This document shows, in pieces, positions 1 to 12,300 of a stretch of 64,000 bases of DNA; position 1 is the first letter of the stretch, and the number at the start of each line of letters is the position of its first letter. Both the position numbers and the translations under genes were made by a program. The notes below the pieces were generated by a model. The model was not told where the DNA came from. It saw only the letters and a list, made by a program, of their open reading frames with translations, and ran no database searches. Origin of the DNA: Aculops lycopersici (lineage: Eukaryota; Arthropoda; Arachnida; Trombidiformes; Eriophyidae); NCBI GenBank assembly GCA_015350385.1, contig WNKI01000001.1, positions 1,357,870 to 1,421,869 on the forward strand. The letters run 5' to 3'.

Positions 1-242
1 GATTCGCGAATCTTCATCATTCGTTCAACTTTCCTCTTTAGAAAGGGATCAATCTTACCGGTTCGCCAATCAAATGGCGTGAGATCCACTTCGCCGCCTA
101 TGAATCGAGCAAGCATACACTTATTCTTAAAACGTTGACCAGTTTCATTGACATAGTGCACCTTGTACTTGCCATTTGACAATCCCTTTGGCCTCGAGAA
201 TTCCTCACGGCGCCAACCGCGCGGCAAAGCTTGAGTGTCCAT
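1..242 (-). CDS. MBD2/3-like methyl-CpG-binding domain protein, N-terminal part, cut by the window edge
   Basis: The reverse strand from the ATG at 242 is open to the window edge and gives about 80 residues starting MDTQALPRGWRREEFSRPKG. This is the MBD fold of the MBD2/MBD3 family: the GW-REE start, then GLSNGK, then LARFIGGEVDL, then FDWRTGK, which matches the FDFRTGK end of the MBD2/3 domain. MBD2/3 proteins belong to the nuclear NuRD deacetylase-remodelling complex. Beginning directly at the MBD, without the Gly/Arg tail of vertebrate MBD2, is MBD3-like. Two DNA-contact positions differ from methyl-binding MBD2: the Tyr after V is His (KVHYV), and the Arg of KFRSK is Lys (RFKNK). A GTAAGA inside the TGK codons could act as a donor, but the frame stays open and homologous through it. 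The remainder of the gene is outside the window. Confidence 0.85.
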   Translation of the reverse strand, partial: MDTQALPRGWRREEFSRPKGLSNGKYKVHYVNETGQRFKNKCMLARFIGGEVDLTPFDWRTGKIDPFLKRKVERMMKIRE

Positions 243-1545
243 ATCGATGATGATTATGATGCTGGTGATATTTTATTGGTTCAAGTTAGGATCACTTGAC
301 TTTGGTACTTTGGAGATGATAATTGTGATTGATAATTAGTTATTAATGGTAAAATTTACTATAATAATCGTTCAATTGTGCTAATATTCTGAATCCTGTT
401 ATGATTGTATTGAACTATCCTGGCATTGAATTATTTTAAGTAAGCTTCTAAGAGAGGGAGATTACACTTTGCATTTGGTTGCATTGGCGGCACTACAACA
501 ACGTCGACAACGACTACGACGGCGACAAATACAAGAGCCAATGGCTATCAGAGGGAAAATGAGACCGACGACGACGACGCTTACTGTCGTATTATTACTG
601 TTTCATTTTGTAGTATCCTGGACGCTGTTCAGTTCTAGGTGGCGCCACACAATGTAAACGGGCAATGGAGATTCTACTGCTGTTGTTGTGTGGAAGAAAA
701 AATTTTGAAACTCTCAAAGCACACAAATTCCCGTTCGAGTTGATGGCAAGAGAGTGGACGCATTTTGTGGCAACCAGAACTTGCAAGTTGCAGGCTACCG
801 GGCCGAAACAACAAACTCACACTCACAAACTGCGCGCCACACAATCTCAACCGGGACCATCCATCTCATTTCATCGATTCTAATCGGCAGAGTGGGCCGC
901 TCGAACGAAGGAACGAATGAACGCACACACAAAAATCTGGCCATCGGCTATGGCGATTCCTGCACTGTTGCTTTCCGAGCTCCCCGATGCACACTCATGC
1001 CGCTTGCAGAAGTTCCCAGTGATCAGCAAGGGAGACTTTTCTGCTTGTATCTGCACCCTTATAGCACACTCATGTAGTTCGTCGAGAAAAAGTTTTGTCA
1101 ACTTTTGCTCCGACGAGATGGCAAAATCTAGACAGTGTTTTGCGTGAATTAGTGCGCAACTGCCAACACTTCTTACGCAATATTTGTGTTGTGATTTGAG
1201 AAACTAGACCCCCGTTGTCAATGATAATCATACCGAACTCGTGTTATTGAACTTCCAACTCACTCATCGTCTCTCCACTGAGTCACCGCATCAACCATAT
1301 TCTAAGATTATTCATCACCACCAACATCTTGTTTTAATTATTGATCTTATCTTACTCACCATCTTGTGGGTCCTTAAGGGGGACTTGAACTTGAAATTGA
1401 CTGACTGACGAAAGTCATATTGGATCCTTGATATTATTCTTGTAACGCAGATGATTTTACCTACTCATTCGTCATCCAGAATACAGCAACAAAAGAGCAA
1501 CTCTACAACTCACTTTTCTCCTAAACAGAGGAACAAGAATCAATA
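243..1545. other. Divergent intergenic region between the MBD2/3-like and GTPase genes
   Basis: No supported coding exon is seen. Both flanking genes point away, so the promoters of both must lie here. A pyrimidine-rich stretch ending CTAAACAG at about 1510-1528, eighteen bases before the GTPase ATG, looks like a 3' splice site, so the GTPase may have an untranslated 5' exon in this interval. Short ORFs here begin with TTG/CTG or encode no recognisable protein. Confidence 0.5.
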
Positions 1546-2298
1546 ATGCAAACCTTGCACCCTGAATCCAAGGTTATACTGTTGGGTGAATTTGGTGTTG
1601 GTAAGACGTCAATATTTAGACGCTTTTCTCAAAATACATTCGTCGACACATCTGGAATGGATTGGACTCAATATCGAGAGTCCACCCTCGGCTTAGACAA
1701 TTATTGCAGGAAGTTCGAGTGTCAATTGGACAATGGAGATACGAAGATCATTTGTCTGCGATTATTTGATACAGGTGGCTTAGAGCGGATTGGATCTATT
1801 AGCAACTCATATTATAAATTCTCAGAGGCTGTGTTATTAGTATTTGCCAGAAACAACATAGATTCTTTCAACTGTCTTACTCAACACCTGCTCGAGGTTT
1901 TATCTCTAGCTGAGAATGCAAAATTATATCTAGTCTCGAACAAGGTAGACATCAATGATCAGGAGGTAAGCAATGAGGATATTAGATTGTTTATGGAACA
2001 GTTTCCAAATATAGAGGAGCATTTTCAGATTAGTTGCAAAACCAACGAACCCTCAGTAGACGAAATGTTCTGTAAGATTGCCCATAGAATTGCAAACTCC
2101 ACAACCAATCGGGCGCATAGATTTGACAGTATCAAGTTATCACATCACTCAAATCATTATTCCAACCACCTATCGCACCACAATCATTTAGATAATGACA
2201 TCGTTGCTGGTTCAAGTCCATCCTATGCCCACCAATACGAGAGAAATGCAGATGTATACAAATCCTCAAACTCATGCTCCTCTTGCATGAGCTTGTGA
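1546..2298 (+). CDS. Atypical Rab/Ras-like small GTPase with His/Asn/Ser-rich tail and C-terminal CMSL box
   Basis: This is a 250-residue single-exon protein. GTP-binding motifs are in order: P-loop GEFGVGKT (residues 14-21), switch I Thr47 in ESTLGLD, a G3-like DTGGLE (75-80), NKVD (132-135) and an SCK at the G5 position. It is about 40 residues longer than a standard Rab because of a His/Asn/Ser-rich extension. It ends in CMSL, which fits a CaaX box for geranylgeranylation (inference). G3 departs from the Rab/Ras consensus DTAGQE: the catalytic Gln (Ras Gln61) is Leu, so intrinsic hydrolysis should be weak. There is also an insertion between the P-loop and switch I. The family is clear, but I cannot name an orthologue. 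The ATG is preceded by a possible acceptor, and AATAAA follows 143 bases after the stop. Confidence 0.85.
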   Translation: MQTLHPESKVILLGEFGVGKTSIFRRFSQNTFVDTSGMDWTQYRESTLGLDNYCRKFECQLDNGDTKIICLRLFDTGGLERIGSISNSYYKFSEAVLLVFARNNIDSFNCLTQHLLEVLSLAENAKLYLVSNKVDINDQEVSNEDIRLFMEQFPNIEEHFQISCKTNEPSVDEMFCKIAHRIANSTTNRAHRFDSIKLSHHSNHYSNHLSHHNHLDNDIVAGSSPSYAHQYERNADVYKSSNSCSSCMSL

Positions 2299-2440
2299 TT
2301 CCTCCATTTCCATTCACAAACTAACATAGAATGCTCAAAGAAAAGGTTTTTATCATCAAGTTGTTGTCCAAATACATCGAACGAAATGCACTTACGAATA
2401 CATCCAATTTTTAAATTGTTAACTCTATGACCTAGTCACT

Positions 2441-2446
2441 AATAAA
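2441..2446 (+). terminator. Polyadenylation signal of the GTPase gene
   Basis: AATAAA lies about 140 bases after the GTPase stop codon, in AT-rich sequence, on the same strand. Confidence 0.6.
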
Positions 2447-5400
2447 AGAATTTGTTATATTACGACTTATTCAGATTGAAGTTTCATCATCTTTATTCTG
2501 AGTATAACTTAAACTTCCTCGTCTATAAATCAAAACATTCCGGCATATCGGTGATGATTTTCCCATTGGATAGGTCGATAGTAAATCACTGGAGCAAGGA
2601 TTGCGCGCCAAGCTACTGCAATGAATGGCGAGCGGTCTAGCTGAGCCACCAATGAGCATTATTCAATTGACCAGTTTCGACTTCAACCTGTTCTGCCTTG
2701 GTTTAAACTCAAAGTATTTGACCAATGAGATGACAGGTAAAAATAAAAACCTGTCAGTTTAAATTTAGCTTGCTGAATGCATCAGTTTCCGACTCGTCAT
2801 TTGGTAATCTGCATTGACTCACGAAGTTAACTAAGCTCGACATCGCTAGCGGATTCCTGATGTTCTAATATTCATGAATGCCACACACGAACCTCTGAGT
2901 CAAATCACCTGTGGATTGGTTATCGGAGAATGTAGTTCCTTTGCTCCACAATTTCGTCTTTCCTCTCCATAGTTTGCCTCGATAAGTTTACCTCGATATC
3001 ACCACAACGTCGATGATTTAAACTTTCAACAGTCCGCTATAATTCCAGCTCAGAGTAACCGATGAGTTTCCACTGCATGATTTGGACAGGACCAAACGCG
3101 CCGGCTCAAGACTGCCAATTTCCGCCTTTTCAGACTCAAAGTTTGCATCCAGATAGCCAGTGAGTCTATGGAGTATGACATTGAAGGTGTTAAACTGGGT
3201 GGCCTTATGGATGCTGCCGATCATTTAGGTAATTGCTGCCTTCGTACGTTGCTTGTGAAAAGCGAGCTACAAATTCATTGCACAAAAGGGACGAGTTTCA
3301 ATGGCTGGCCGACGAGAAATCTGGGTTAAGGCAACTCGATGTTTGCTGTGATAATGGTGGCCATTGAATTCCATTCTGTAATATGATGCGATAGTAAATT
3401 GAAAGTAACGAGATGGTGGCACCAGGTAATCGAAGGTGAAATTGATGGTTTTGGTTCATAGACTAGTGAAATTTTCTTCTCTCGCCAAGCTTTGTTATGC
3501 TGTCGGCGAGACTATAACGCTGCCCGAAAGTTAGACAATGTAAATCTTGCTCATAATAGTGATAGTAGTTGTAGTCCAGTCACCGTCGCGTTGTCACTGA
3601 AACTTTCTGAGCGACAAAAGTCGTGTCGATGTCAGGTAGTCGTCCGCGAGCAAAATTACCCATCATTTCTATCCGTTCGTCTGTCTAACTCTCCCCCAAA
3701 ACAAACACCAGGTAACGTTACTCTCATGTTCCGCTTTAGCCTCCATTCTCAGCTGCTTTTGGTGTTTTTGTTGTTGTGGTTGTTGTTGTCATCGATACTA
3801 GCAAAAACGACAAGAGTGGCAACCTTATTTTAGCGGCCGCTAGACAAAGCAACAAGTTGGATAGACTCTGCAGCCTACTCTGTCGCGACGACCAGAAGGG
3901 GGTGGGTCACGATCGGCCAACATCCGGCGTCGTGATGATGCAGGCCAATTGTTTGAGACAATCTACAGGTAAAAGCAGCATTAGTCGCCGATATTTTACA
4001 TCGATGTAAAGTATTGCCAGGTAATTGCAGCGGCCGCTGCGGCATTGTTGTAGCCGCCACCGTTGCAAGTCGCTTTGCATCTCGCACGAATCAATCAACG
4101 CGACGCTTAGAGCCGTTCGCAATCTTTCACCATTCACTAGCTGGCAAGACAGTCGATCGATGGGATAGTGGCTGCAAACTGACCACTCGATTTGCATAGT
4201 AAAATCTTGCGGCGAGATGATGGTCGCATTCAGTTGGCCATTTTCGCCGTTAGATGAGCCAGTGTTTAAGCCATCGTTTTATTCTGATATCGGCTCTCAA
4301 TGGCTTGGACAGTTTCTTAGCGTCTCGTCATTATTATCGTGCGAGTCGCTCATTAACCTGAGAGCGCCGCAGCCACTACAAGAGTTCCAGGTAATCAAAA
4401 TGCCCGCAGCCTTACTGGCTAAGCATAGTCCTAACCCAAAGCACATGGCCAACGTTAACTGTCACCGGGTATAATGATGACAAGCGATTAATAATTCGGG
4501 TTAACTAATAGAGAGTCGGCAGTTAGCAGCTTGATCTCACCAGGTGGTTAAAATCTTTAAAAGGTATTTTTGCTTGTGATGAACTAAAAGCATCAGATAG
4601 TTTGTCGAGCAAGTTGAGGGGACTCGACATGGAAATCGTTTGCATGTCCGGAGCGTAGCTATACTAATTTGCTGCTGCAGCTTCTCTTTCCTTCGCCTAT
4701 TTCCGGCGGAATCACCTGATGTCTGCCAGCGGCGGCAGCGGCAGAAGCGGCAAACAAAATGACAACAACCACAACAACAGTGAAGTTTGATGATTAATCA
4801 CGAACAAACGAACGAGTAGCAAGCGGTGGCTAGAGTGCACCATTAATGGCCACTTCCGACTTGCCACTCGCGCGCTTGAATCAAATGGCCGGTGGCCAAT
4901 GGCAAGCGAGCGGAGGCATGGCGCGCGGCGAGCTATGAATCATCACGATCACTACGATAGAGACGACGACGACGAAGACGACCATTGGACTCTTCTCCAG
5001 TTACAACGCCGATGCCATGCATCAACATGCATAACGTTTACCTGGAGGAGGGAGTAGATATGGTCTCCGGGTAAACTCCTTCATTTGTGAGCAAAATGAT
5101 TGCATACTTTTGCTCACTGGCTGGCTATGTAACTGGCAACAGGGATCCACAAAAAACTTATCGATTGATGGAGAGTAGCAACCGCTTGTAGTTGTGTGGT
5201 CCATATAAGTGCGTCCATCGTTCGCTACAAATCAATGATGATGTTTTGCGTGCGCCAATCACTGTATCTTCTCTTCCTTAAACTTTAGCTGGAACTAATG
5301 GTTGACTGCTCTCGTCCGTCATCTCCGTTATCTAGCCAAGTAGACATCGACGTTTTGATACGCATCATTCAATCATCTCAACGGCAGCGGTGCCGCGAGC

Positions 5401-6344
5401 TTTGGCTAAGCTCGCCCCCTGCCCAGGAATCGACAATGCAACAAGTGGCACTTTGGTAGTGTCTTGGCCACAACGACCATTGCAATCTTAGTATCGCATT
5501 TGAGGCTGAAACTCCTGATTGCTAATAGCATCGGTATTTTCGGAAGTTTGTACGCGAGTTGCGCAACTCGACGAGATGAAGAGATCATCATGTTTCGCTC
5601 ACCTTCAATGATCGCTGATCAAGGTGTCAATCAAAGTGGTACTTCCGCTTGACGATCAGAGACTCATCCTCGCCACTGGCCACCTGATGATGACGCCAAC
5701 ATTATAATGTAAAGAGTTAATCATTCAATTGCCGGCGAGCGAGACACGCAATCATTGGCCATTCAAAATTTCAACGGTTCACGGTGGTGGAATACCTTCC
5801 GGGCAATTGATTGCCACTGCCGCCGATGAGTTAGAGGTGGACAGGAGAGGAGAGGAGAGTTACGTGAGAGCAGCTAGAAATGTGTTAACAGAACTGAGAT
5901 ATAGCAGCAACGCTGCTCTTTTCATTTTCAATTTCAATTTCGATTTCGCAGTTGCCATGCTCGCTCATGATTACCGGCTGCAAACAAACAGGTGGTTTCG
6001 GTTTTACCTTTGTATGTCATTTTAGCGCCACTTTATTTGTCCCTCCTCTCGCTCTCGGTTGACTTGGTTTTGTTTCGTTTGTCCTTCAGCTTGCTTGGTC
6101 CGTCGTCGATCAGACGGCCAAGTGAGCAGTCGCCGATCCTGGCCGCCACCGATTCTCTTCCTGTTCTCTCGGCTAAGATCGCCGTGAAGCTCAAGCTATA
6201 GCCGAGAGTCCTGGCGGGCGGCAAATGGAATGGAGTGAAACAAAACGTTACAAACAAACACACAAAAGGCCAGCACCGACAGCCGGCCAAACACAATGGC
6301 AATCTCGAGTCTTGGTCTAGAACGTCGACGCCGGTGACGAGGAC

Positions 6345-6345
6345 A

Positions 6346-6380
<35 letters not shown>
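6345..6380. repeat. (ACG)n microsatellite
   Basis: About twelve uninterrupted ACG triplets. Long ORFs crossing it in several frames (poly-Thr, poly-Arg, poly-Val) are artefacts of the repeat. Confidence 0.95.
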
Positions 6381-9300
6381 TAGACGAGAGCAAAGCGGCA
6401 AAACTTACGAGTGCACGACAGGCGAACTGGAGCCGATGAAATAAATCAAACGGCTGTTGCGATTGTAACTTGCCGGCACAACTGCGGCAATGGAAGTTAC
6501 AGTTTCAGCGCGCCAACAAGTGGCCAGGAGAAAAGTTCGATTTCCTCCTGTGGAGCGGCGAGGTGGTTGTTGCTTGCGCAATGAAAAGACAAGCAAGCGC
6601 ATTTGTCGCTCTTGTTTGTCTAACCAAGACAACGGCATCTTGACGCTGACAGCAGAAACAACAACGACAACAGCAGCAGAAGCATCTGGCTCCACTTCCT
6701 GTGAGCCTTTTCCTGTGCGAGTGTCGCTTGCTTTTTCCTATTACAGTTTCTCTGTTAGTTATTACCTGCAAGCTGGCTACTGACTTGGCGCACTAGTCAC
6801 CTGAATTAGTATTGGTATTAGTTTTATTGCCGCGTTATTGCCTCCAGTTATCCTCTAGTTTTGCCCGCTAGTCGAGTTTTTGAATCAACTCAGAGCACCG
6901 AGTCCATCGCGTGATTCATCATGATTGACTTCCAACTAACGGTTCATGTTTCCAACGCGCTGACCACTTGTTTCTTGAAGACTAAGAAACTTGTTATTGT
7001 CGCTGATTGGTTGCTTAGTGTCAGGCGCCTTTGTTCTCTTCTTCTTACTGCCGCTCCGACTAAGACTACAGCGGCAGCTTAAATCCGCGGCGAAGGTCCA
7101 ACAACGAGAGCAACAACCACTTGAGAGTCAATCAACAGGTGCTACTGCTCCAATTGCCACGCAGTCCAGCCCATCAACAACGCGAACTGAAGATCAACTT
7201 CCGGCCGAAAACTTTCTCCCGCTCGCTCGCCTGCCCGCTCCCAAGTTAGAGAACTGCCTTGTTAGCTAGAGAGAGAGGCGGACTTAAAGAAGAGGACTGC
7301 TTCTTTAAGGTTGTGGAGCAGAACAATGAAATGGCAAGTTTCAATCTTTTTCCCCTCCCCTAGCAGCAATCTTGCCAGCTAACCAGTTTGCTGCCAAGTC
7401 TCCGGCGGCGAAGGCGAATCTTCGGCAAACTTCCGAAAGGTAGCGCAACCTTAATCTAAATTAAACGACTGCATCGAACAGTGGACGCGACGTTGAAGAG
7501 GCATGACAAGAGCACGGCGACCTGTTGATGCTCGCTCTTGTTCTAAACCAGCAAGCTTGTCGCTCTTCAGCCCGCTCGGCGGCAATAGAGGCAACAACAG
7601 CAGAGGGAAGGAAAGTCAGAGTCAACAGGTGGCTCGCTGTGTGCGATAGACTCGTCCCTTTCTCTTATTTACTCCCAATTGTTAGCTCAACTAGCCAACT
7701 GAGGACGCAACCGAAGCTCTTCCGCAACTTTGATGATGATGAGGATGATGATGATTAACATAATAATGATTCTGGAGTAAAAGCAACGGCGCCAGAACCA
7801 AGCAGCCAAGACAACAAAAGGTTACTTGGCGTTTGCGAGTTGAAGGGGAAGTTGGTTTGTCTGGAGAGATAGAGAAGCGGAAGCTGAACGAGCGCAACCT
7901 TCTCAACGTTTGGTTTGTCTGTTTGTTTTCCATAAAGAATCACCAGCTAAGAAGAGCATGGTCAAGAAGAAGCAAGCGAGATCATTGCGACTCAAAAGTT
8001 TGTCCGACTTTCTCCCTTTTTCAGTGGTGGTAATAGTGGCAATATTATTATTAGTGATGGTAATAGTGGCAGCTAACTAAACTTAGACTATCGAATCATC
8101 GCGGCAATTAGTCTTCGCTTTACTATAAATACGAGCATCGATTAGGTGGTGCTTTTGCCTTTACTTTTGATTCTGGCTCTGCTTTTGCATGCGCAATGTT
8201 TTTCACAGTTAAAGGGTAAGGCGAGAGCTTAGGTGTAGGTAAGCAACCATAAAACGCTCGGTTCTCTTGCTGCCGAGTAATTTAGTTGACGTCCGAGAGA
8301 GGCTGCAATGGATAGTTTCACTGAGTGAGTCAACAGTTTTTGCTGCTTACTACAACTACGACAACCACTACCTCTACTCACCAGTTAGACGACCAATAAG
8401 TAAACTCGAGCGCGTGGGTGTCAAAATGCATACAAACGAAAGCAAAGGCTTGCGGTTGGAGTCTATTGTTGGCGTCTTTCGTTTGTTATGTAACCAGAAC
8501 CAAAACTAGAACCATCACCGTCACTCTAATGGATGGGCGCGAGGGAAATATTCTCTCTAACTCTGGTTGGTTCTCACAGGTGGCCGGAAGTGGACCGAGT
8601 GTTTGTCTACGCAAACAACATGCAAACTATTAATCGCAAATCAACCTCGACCATCCAAACAACCAACTTGCGCTGTGTATCGATTCGCTTCGCGCGCTCC
8701 GGGTAATTGATGATGATGCGCGTTAAATGCGCGCATCATCATCAATTGGTGGCCAAATTTGTAGTCCAACATCCAAACTCTTCTGCTACTCAAACACACA
8801 AACACACATTAACCGGCAACCACTTGTTGCGCGCCATGTTCATGCATACAAATGGAGAGCGGAACGCTTCGAGCGACTGGCCACTCGGAACTGGCCACAC
8901 AATGCGCCTCCTTGGTGGCCTTCCTATCTCTAGCCACCAAAACTAACTTGCAATCGCTTGTTGTGGCGACTATTGGTAGCTACTTGCATGTTCAGTTGTG
9001 TTATGTGCTGCACAACATTCCAAGTTATCGTGTAAAGGGCGACCATTACACCGGCAACAGGGGTGGCAATTTGAATGCTCCAACAGCACACCTGTTGATG
9101 CGCTTTGGGAAGGAGGCTCTAATGCTGACTCTTGTCGTCGCAATCATCGATTTCCTCTCTCACAATCCGCTTCAAATTATGTACTTCAGCGCGATCAATT
9201 GAATTGGATTGGATTTTTCGTCGTTGTTGTCGTCATTTTCGTCGTTTCTCAGTTGAATCGGCACTTTCGCTGATCCACTGGGCATAATTGGCATCTGTGT

Positions 9301-12300
9301 GAGAATCAAGCGACAACCTGTTGCTAGAGTGAAGGTCTTTGGGCTCTCAACTTTGTCTCGAAGCATAAAACTCCCACAGAATCAACAGGTTTTCCAAGCA
9401 GGAAGCAAATGGAGAAATTTCCGCCCTTGCGACGATTTGCGCCCCAAGCGTTTGGCCAACTAAACAATTGATCATCTCGTTTTGGCGCCTTGGCCTATCC
9501 ATCGCCCGGCTTGCAGTTGGCAAGACTGGAAGACTGTGCGCCTCGCGGCAATATCTTGGACGGTCATGTTTATGAAACATCCTCTATCAAAACTGCTGGT
9601 CTATGTTCACTATGATGCTGAGGCGTTGAGTTTGGTGGTTGTTCATTTGGCGGACTCACAAGCTCATACTAAACCAATCAACAGGTGCAAAGCCGATTAA
9701 TTCTTGCGCCTCTTTGTGTGCCGCGTTGTCTCCCTTCCGCTCAACAATACAATACACAACCTGAGGAATGGATTTCGCCCTAGCGACCACTTGCCTCGCT
9801 GATGGCAACCAAATGAGAATTAAACGAAAGAGTTGCCATGATTTATTGAAGCCTCGAAGGGGCAATTACGCGCGCCGCGTCCGATTTCCAGGGGGACTAA
9901 AGATTATGCAATGTGATGAAGAAACATAATGCTAGTTGCGTTCTTATCCACCGAAACCAAGCGGCGCAACATTAACATGAGTGGGTAATCAAGAAGGTTT
10001 CAAGTCTCCCAACATGAGAGAGTTGTTCATTTGGTCATCGCGAGACTAACGGAGAATCTCGATGCGTCTGTATGACTGTAGTAATTCTGCCAGCCAGTCA
10101 GTCCGTTGGTCCAGTTAATTAAGATCTTTGGCACGTTTATCACCCAGCTGGTTAGTTGGCAGTGGAAAAGAAAGAGCAGTTAAACCCGAAGCGAGCGGCC
10201 GACTGACCGACTAACATCTTCACGCCAACTTGAGTTTTTTCTTTGTATTTTGTTTTGTTCAGTTCGGTTCCAAAATCTACCGAGTTTTTTCTTCCCTTTT
10301 CTCTCCTAATCTAACAGGTATCTGTGAGAGATGGGCAGAGGGAAAGAGTTAAGTTTAGTTGAAAAGCAAAAGTTCAACTACAATGAAGAGTCACACTCCA
10401 AATGGTTACAATTTGAATGGCCTCTTTAAATCTCAAGTTTCATTCAATCAAGTCAGTTACTTGAATGTGTAACTGCAGAACAACAAAAGAGGAAAAAACG
10501 CATGAAACAAGAGCATAACAACGATTATGTTACTCCTCCCCAACATCATCAGCTCAATTATCGGCTGTCCACTTGTTGCCTCGTCGTTGCTTCTAGCTGA
10601 TTTTAATCTAGCTGGCGGTTTTCCAGGTTCCGGCTAATCATCTCCGCTAACTAATGAGTGAGAACCAACCACTACCATATGAGACAATGAGGAAGCAGAA
10701 GATACTTTCCACTTTCTTTCTGTAAAATAATCTGCGTGTTCACTTTGGTCGTTAGCACACTTACCTGAGCGCAAAAATCTGATCGTCGCCCAGTTGAGCC
10801 CGACACTTTGGCGCCACTTTTCCCACTTTACTCGCTCTACTCGCGAGCTCGCAGTTAAGATGAGATGAGTTATGGAAATTATTTGCCAAGCTGACCATCT
10901 GCGCTGCCAAACGAAGTGCGCGAGGTGTGGACATGATGACCTGATGAGAATAATATCTCAAGCCAATTGGAGAAGTGGGAGAGGAGGATAAGTGACGCGC
11001 AAAGTCTCGGTAGTTGTCCTCGTCACTCTGCCCAAAGTGGCGAGGCAAAGCCAAGTAATTTCTCGCACTCTAAACTTAAACAATGCCAATCGTAAGGCGA
11101 AGTCTCTTACCGACGCCACCACTACCACCACCAAGACCAAGCGGTCGGCATGGTCTTTTTCGTCGCCTAAAGCTGAATTACGGATGCGGCTGTTAGTTTC
11201 ATGAAGAATGCGGCGCGTGAGTCACCTTAAACCCGAGATTCACAGCCAACTCATTCGCACCTTAGAGCATTCCTCTCTCGATCCTGCCAAGTCGGCGATC
11301 CGGCGAGACATAATTGCGCCCAAAGGAAAATAATGATGATGATCATCATCACTGGCGATGATCATTTGCGAGCATTCTTTTCGCGGCGGCGATCCGCCGA
11401 CGAGATTCGTCGCCGAAGTGTGTGAAATATGAAACTGACTTTCCATTTTGGAGTTGCAACTGTAGAATGGAAACTTCGAATTGGCGATAGAATCGCAGTT
11501 TCGCCGACACAACAACTTGGCGCCGGAGGGTCGCTTAGAATCGAAAATCGCTTAGAATTCTCTCGATTCTAAGGGGAATTTGACAAGCTTGCAAAGGTTC
11601 GCGTTGATTTCTCCGGGCTTCGGATTCTCTCCCACTAAATCTCAGGTACTTTCAGGTGTCATTTTGAGTTCTAATGAAACCGCCGTGGACAAGAGTCGTT
11701 ACAATTGCCGCAGAGGAATTTCCATGCAAGTGGCCGCAGGTGAGCTGGAGAATCTCGCCCACTCGACCACTTGTTGTTGAATCGCAGCTTGCGACGCAAC
11801 TTCAAAGGCTGTGAAGCGAGATCACGAGCATTCGCTATCTTAGTGGCTTCTTTTGTTGTTCTCGTGAATGATTTCCATCTCCATCTTGCTGCTCACTTGG
11901 CTAGAGGCCAGTGTCCACTGGCCACACAAACAGGTGCGCCGAGTTGGTCGAATCCGTCGTAGCCCTCGCTGCATTTACTTTGCAGCGGCAACAAGTGACC
12001 ATCTTGCTAGTATTTAAATCGGCTCTTTCCCAACTTCCTAGCCATCTAATCAGAGGAAGAGTTTAGCTTGGTTCAGTTTAGTTGAGTCTATTGTTGTCTA
12101 ACCAACTGTTTGTCGTCCACCAATCGAAGTAATCGAACCATCATTCGTTCGATTCCAATCAACCCAATCGTTGGCAGTCGCGAGAGTCTAATTTTATTTC
12201 CTCCCTCTCTCTCTCTCTTTTCTTATTTGTTTGCTCTTCTTTCTTCATTTCCCTTCCCCATCGAATCCAACTCAAGTGGATTTGATTTCGAGCGGACATC

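Noticed and set aside
3018..3224. 68-codon minus-strand ORF starting with ATG
   Set aside because: Reads plausibly but is short, without promoter, domain or splice context.
6033..6401. ORFs with poly-Val, poly-Arg or poly-Thr
   Set aside because: Generated by the (ACG)n microsatellite.
12145..12165. GTTCGATTCC resembling a tRNA B box
   Set aside because: No pairing T-stem and no A box at the right distance.
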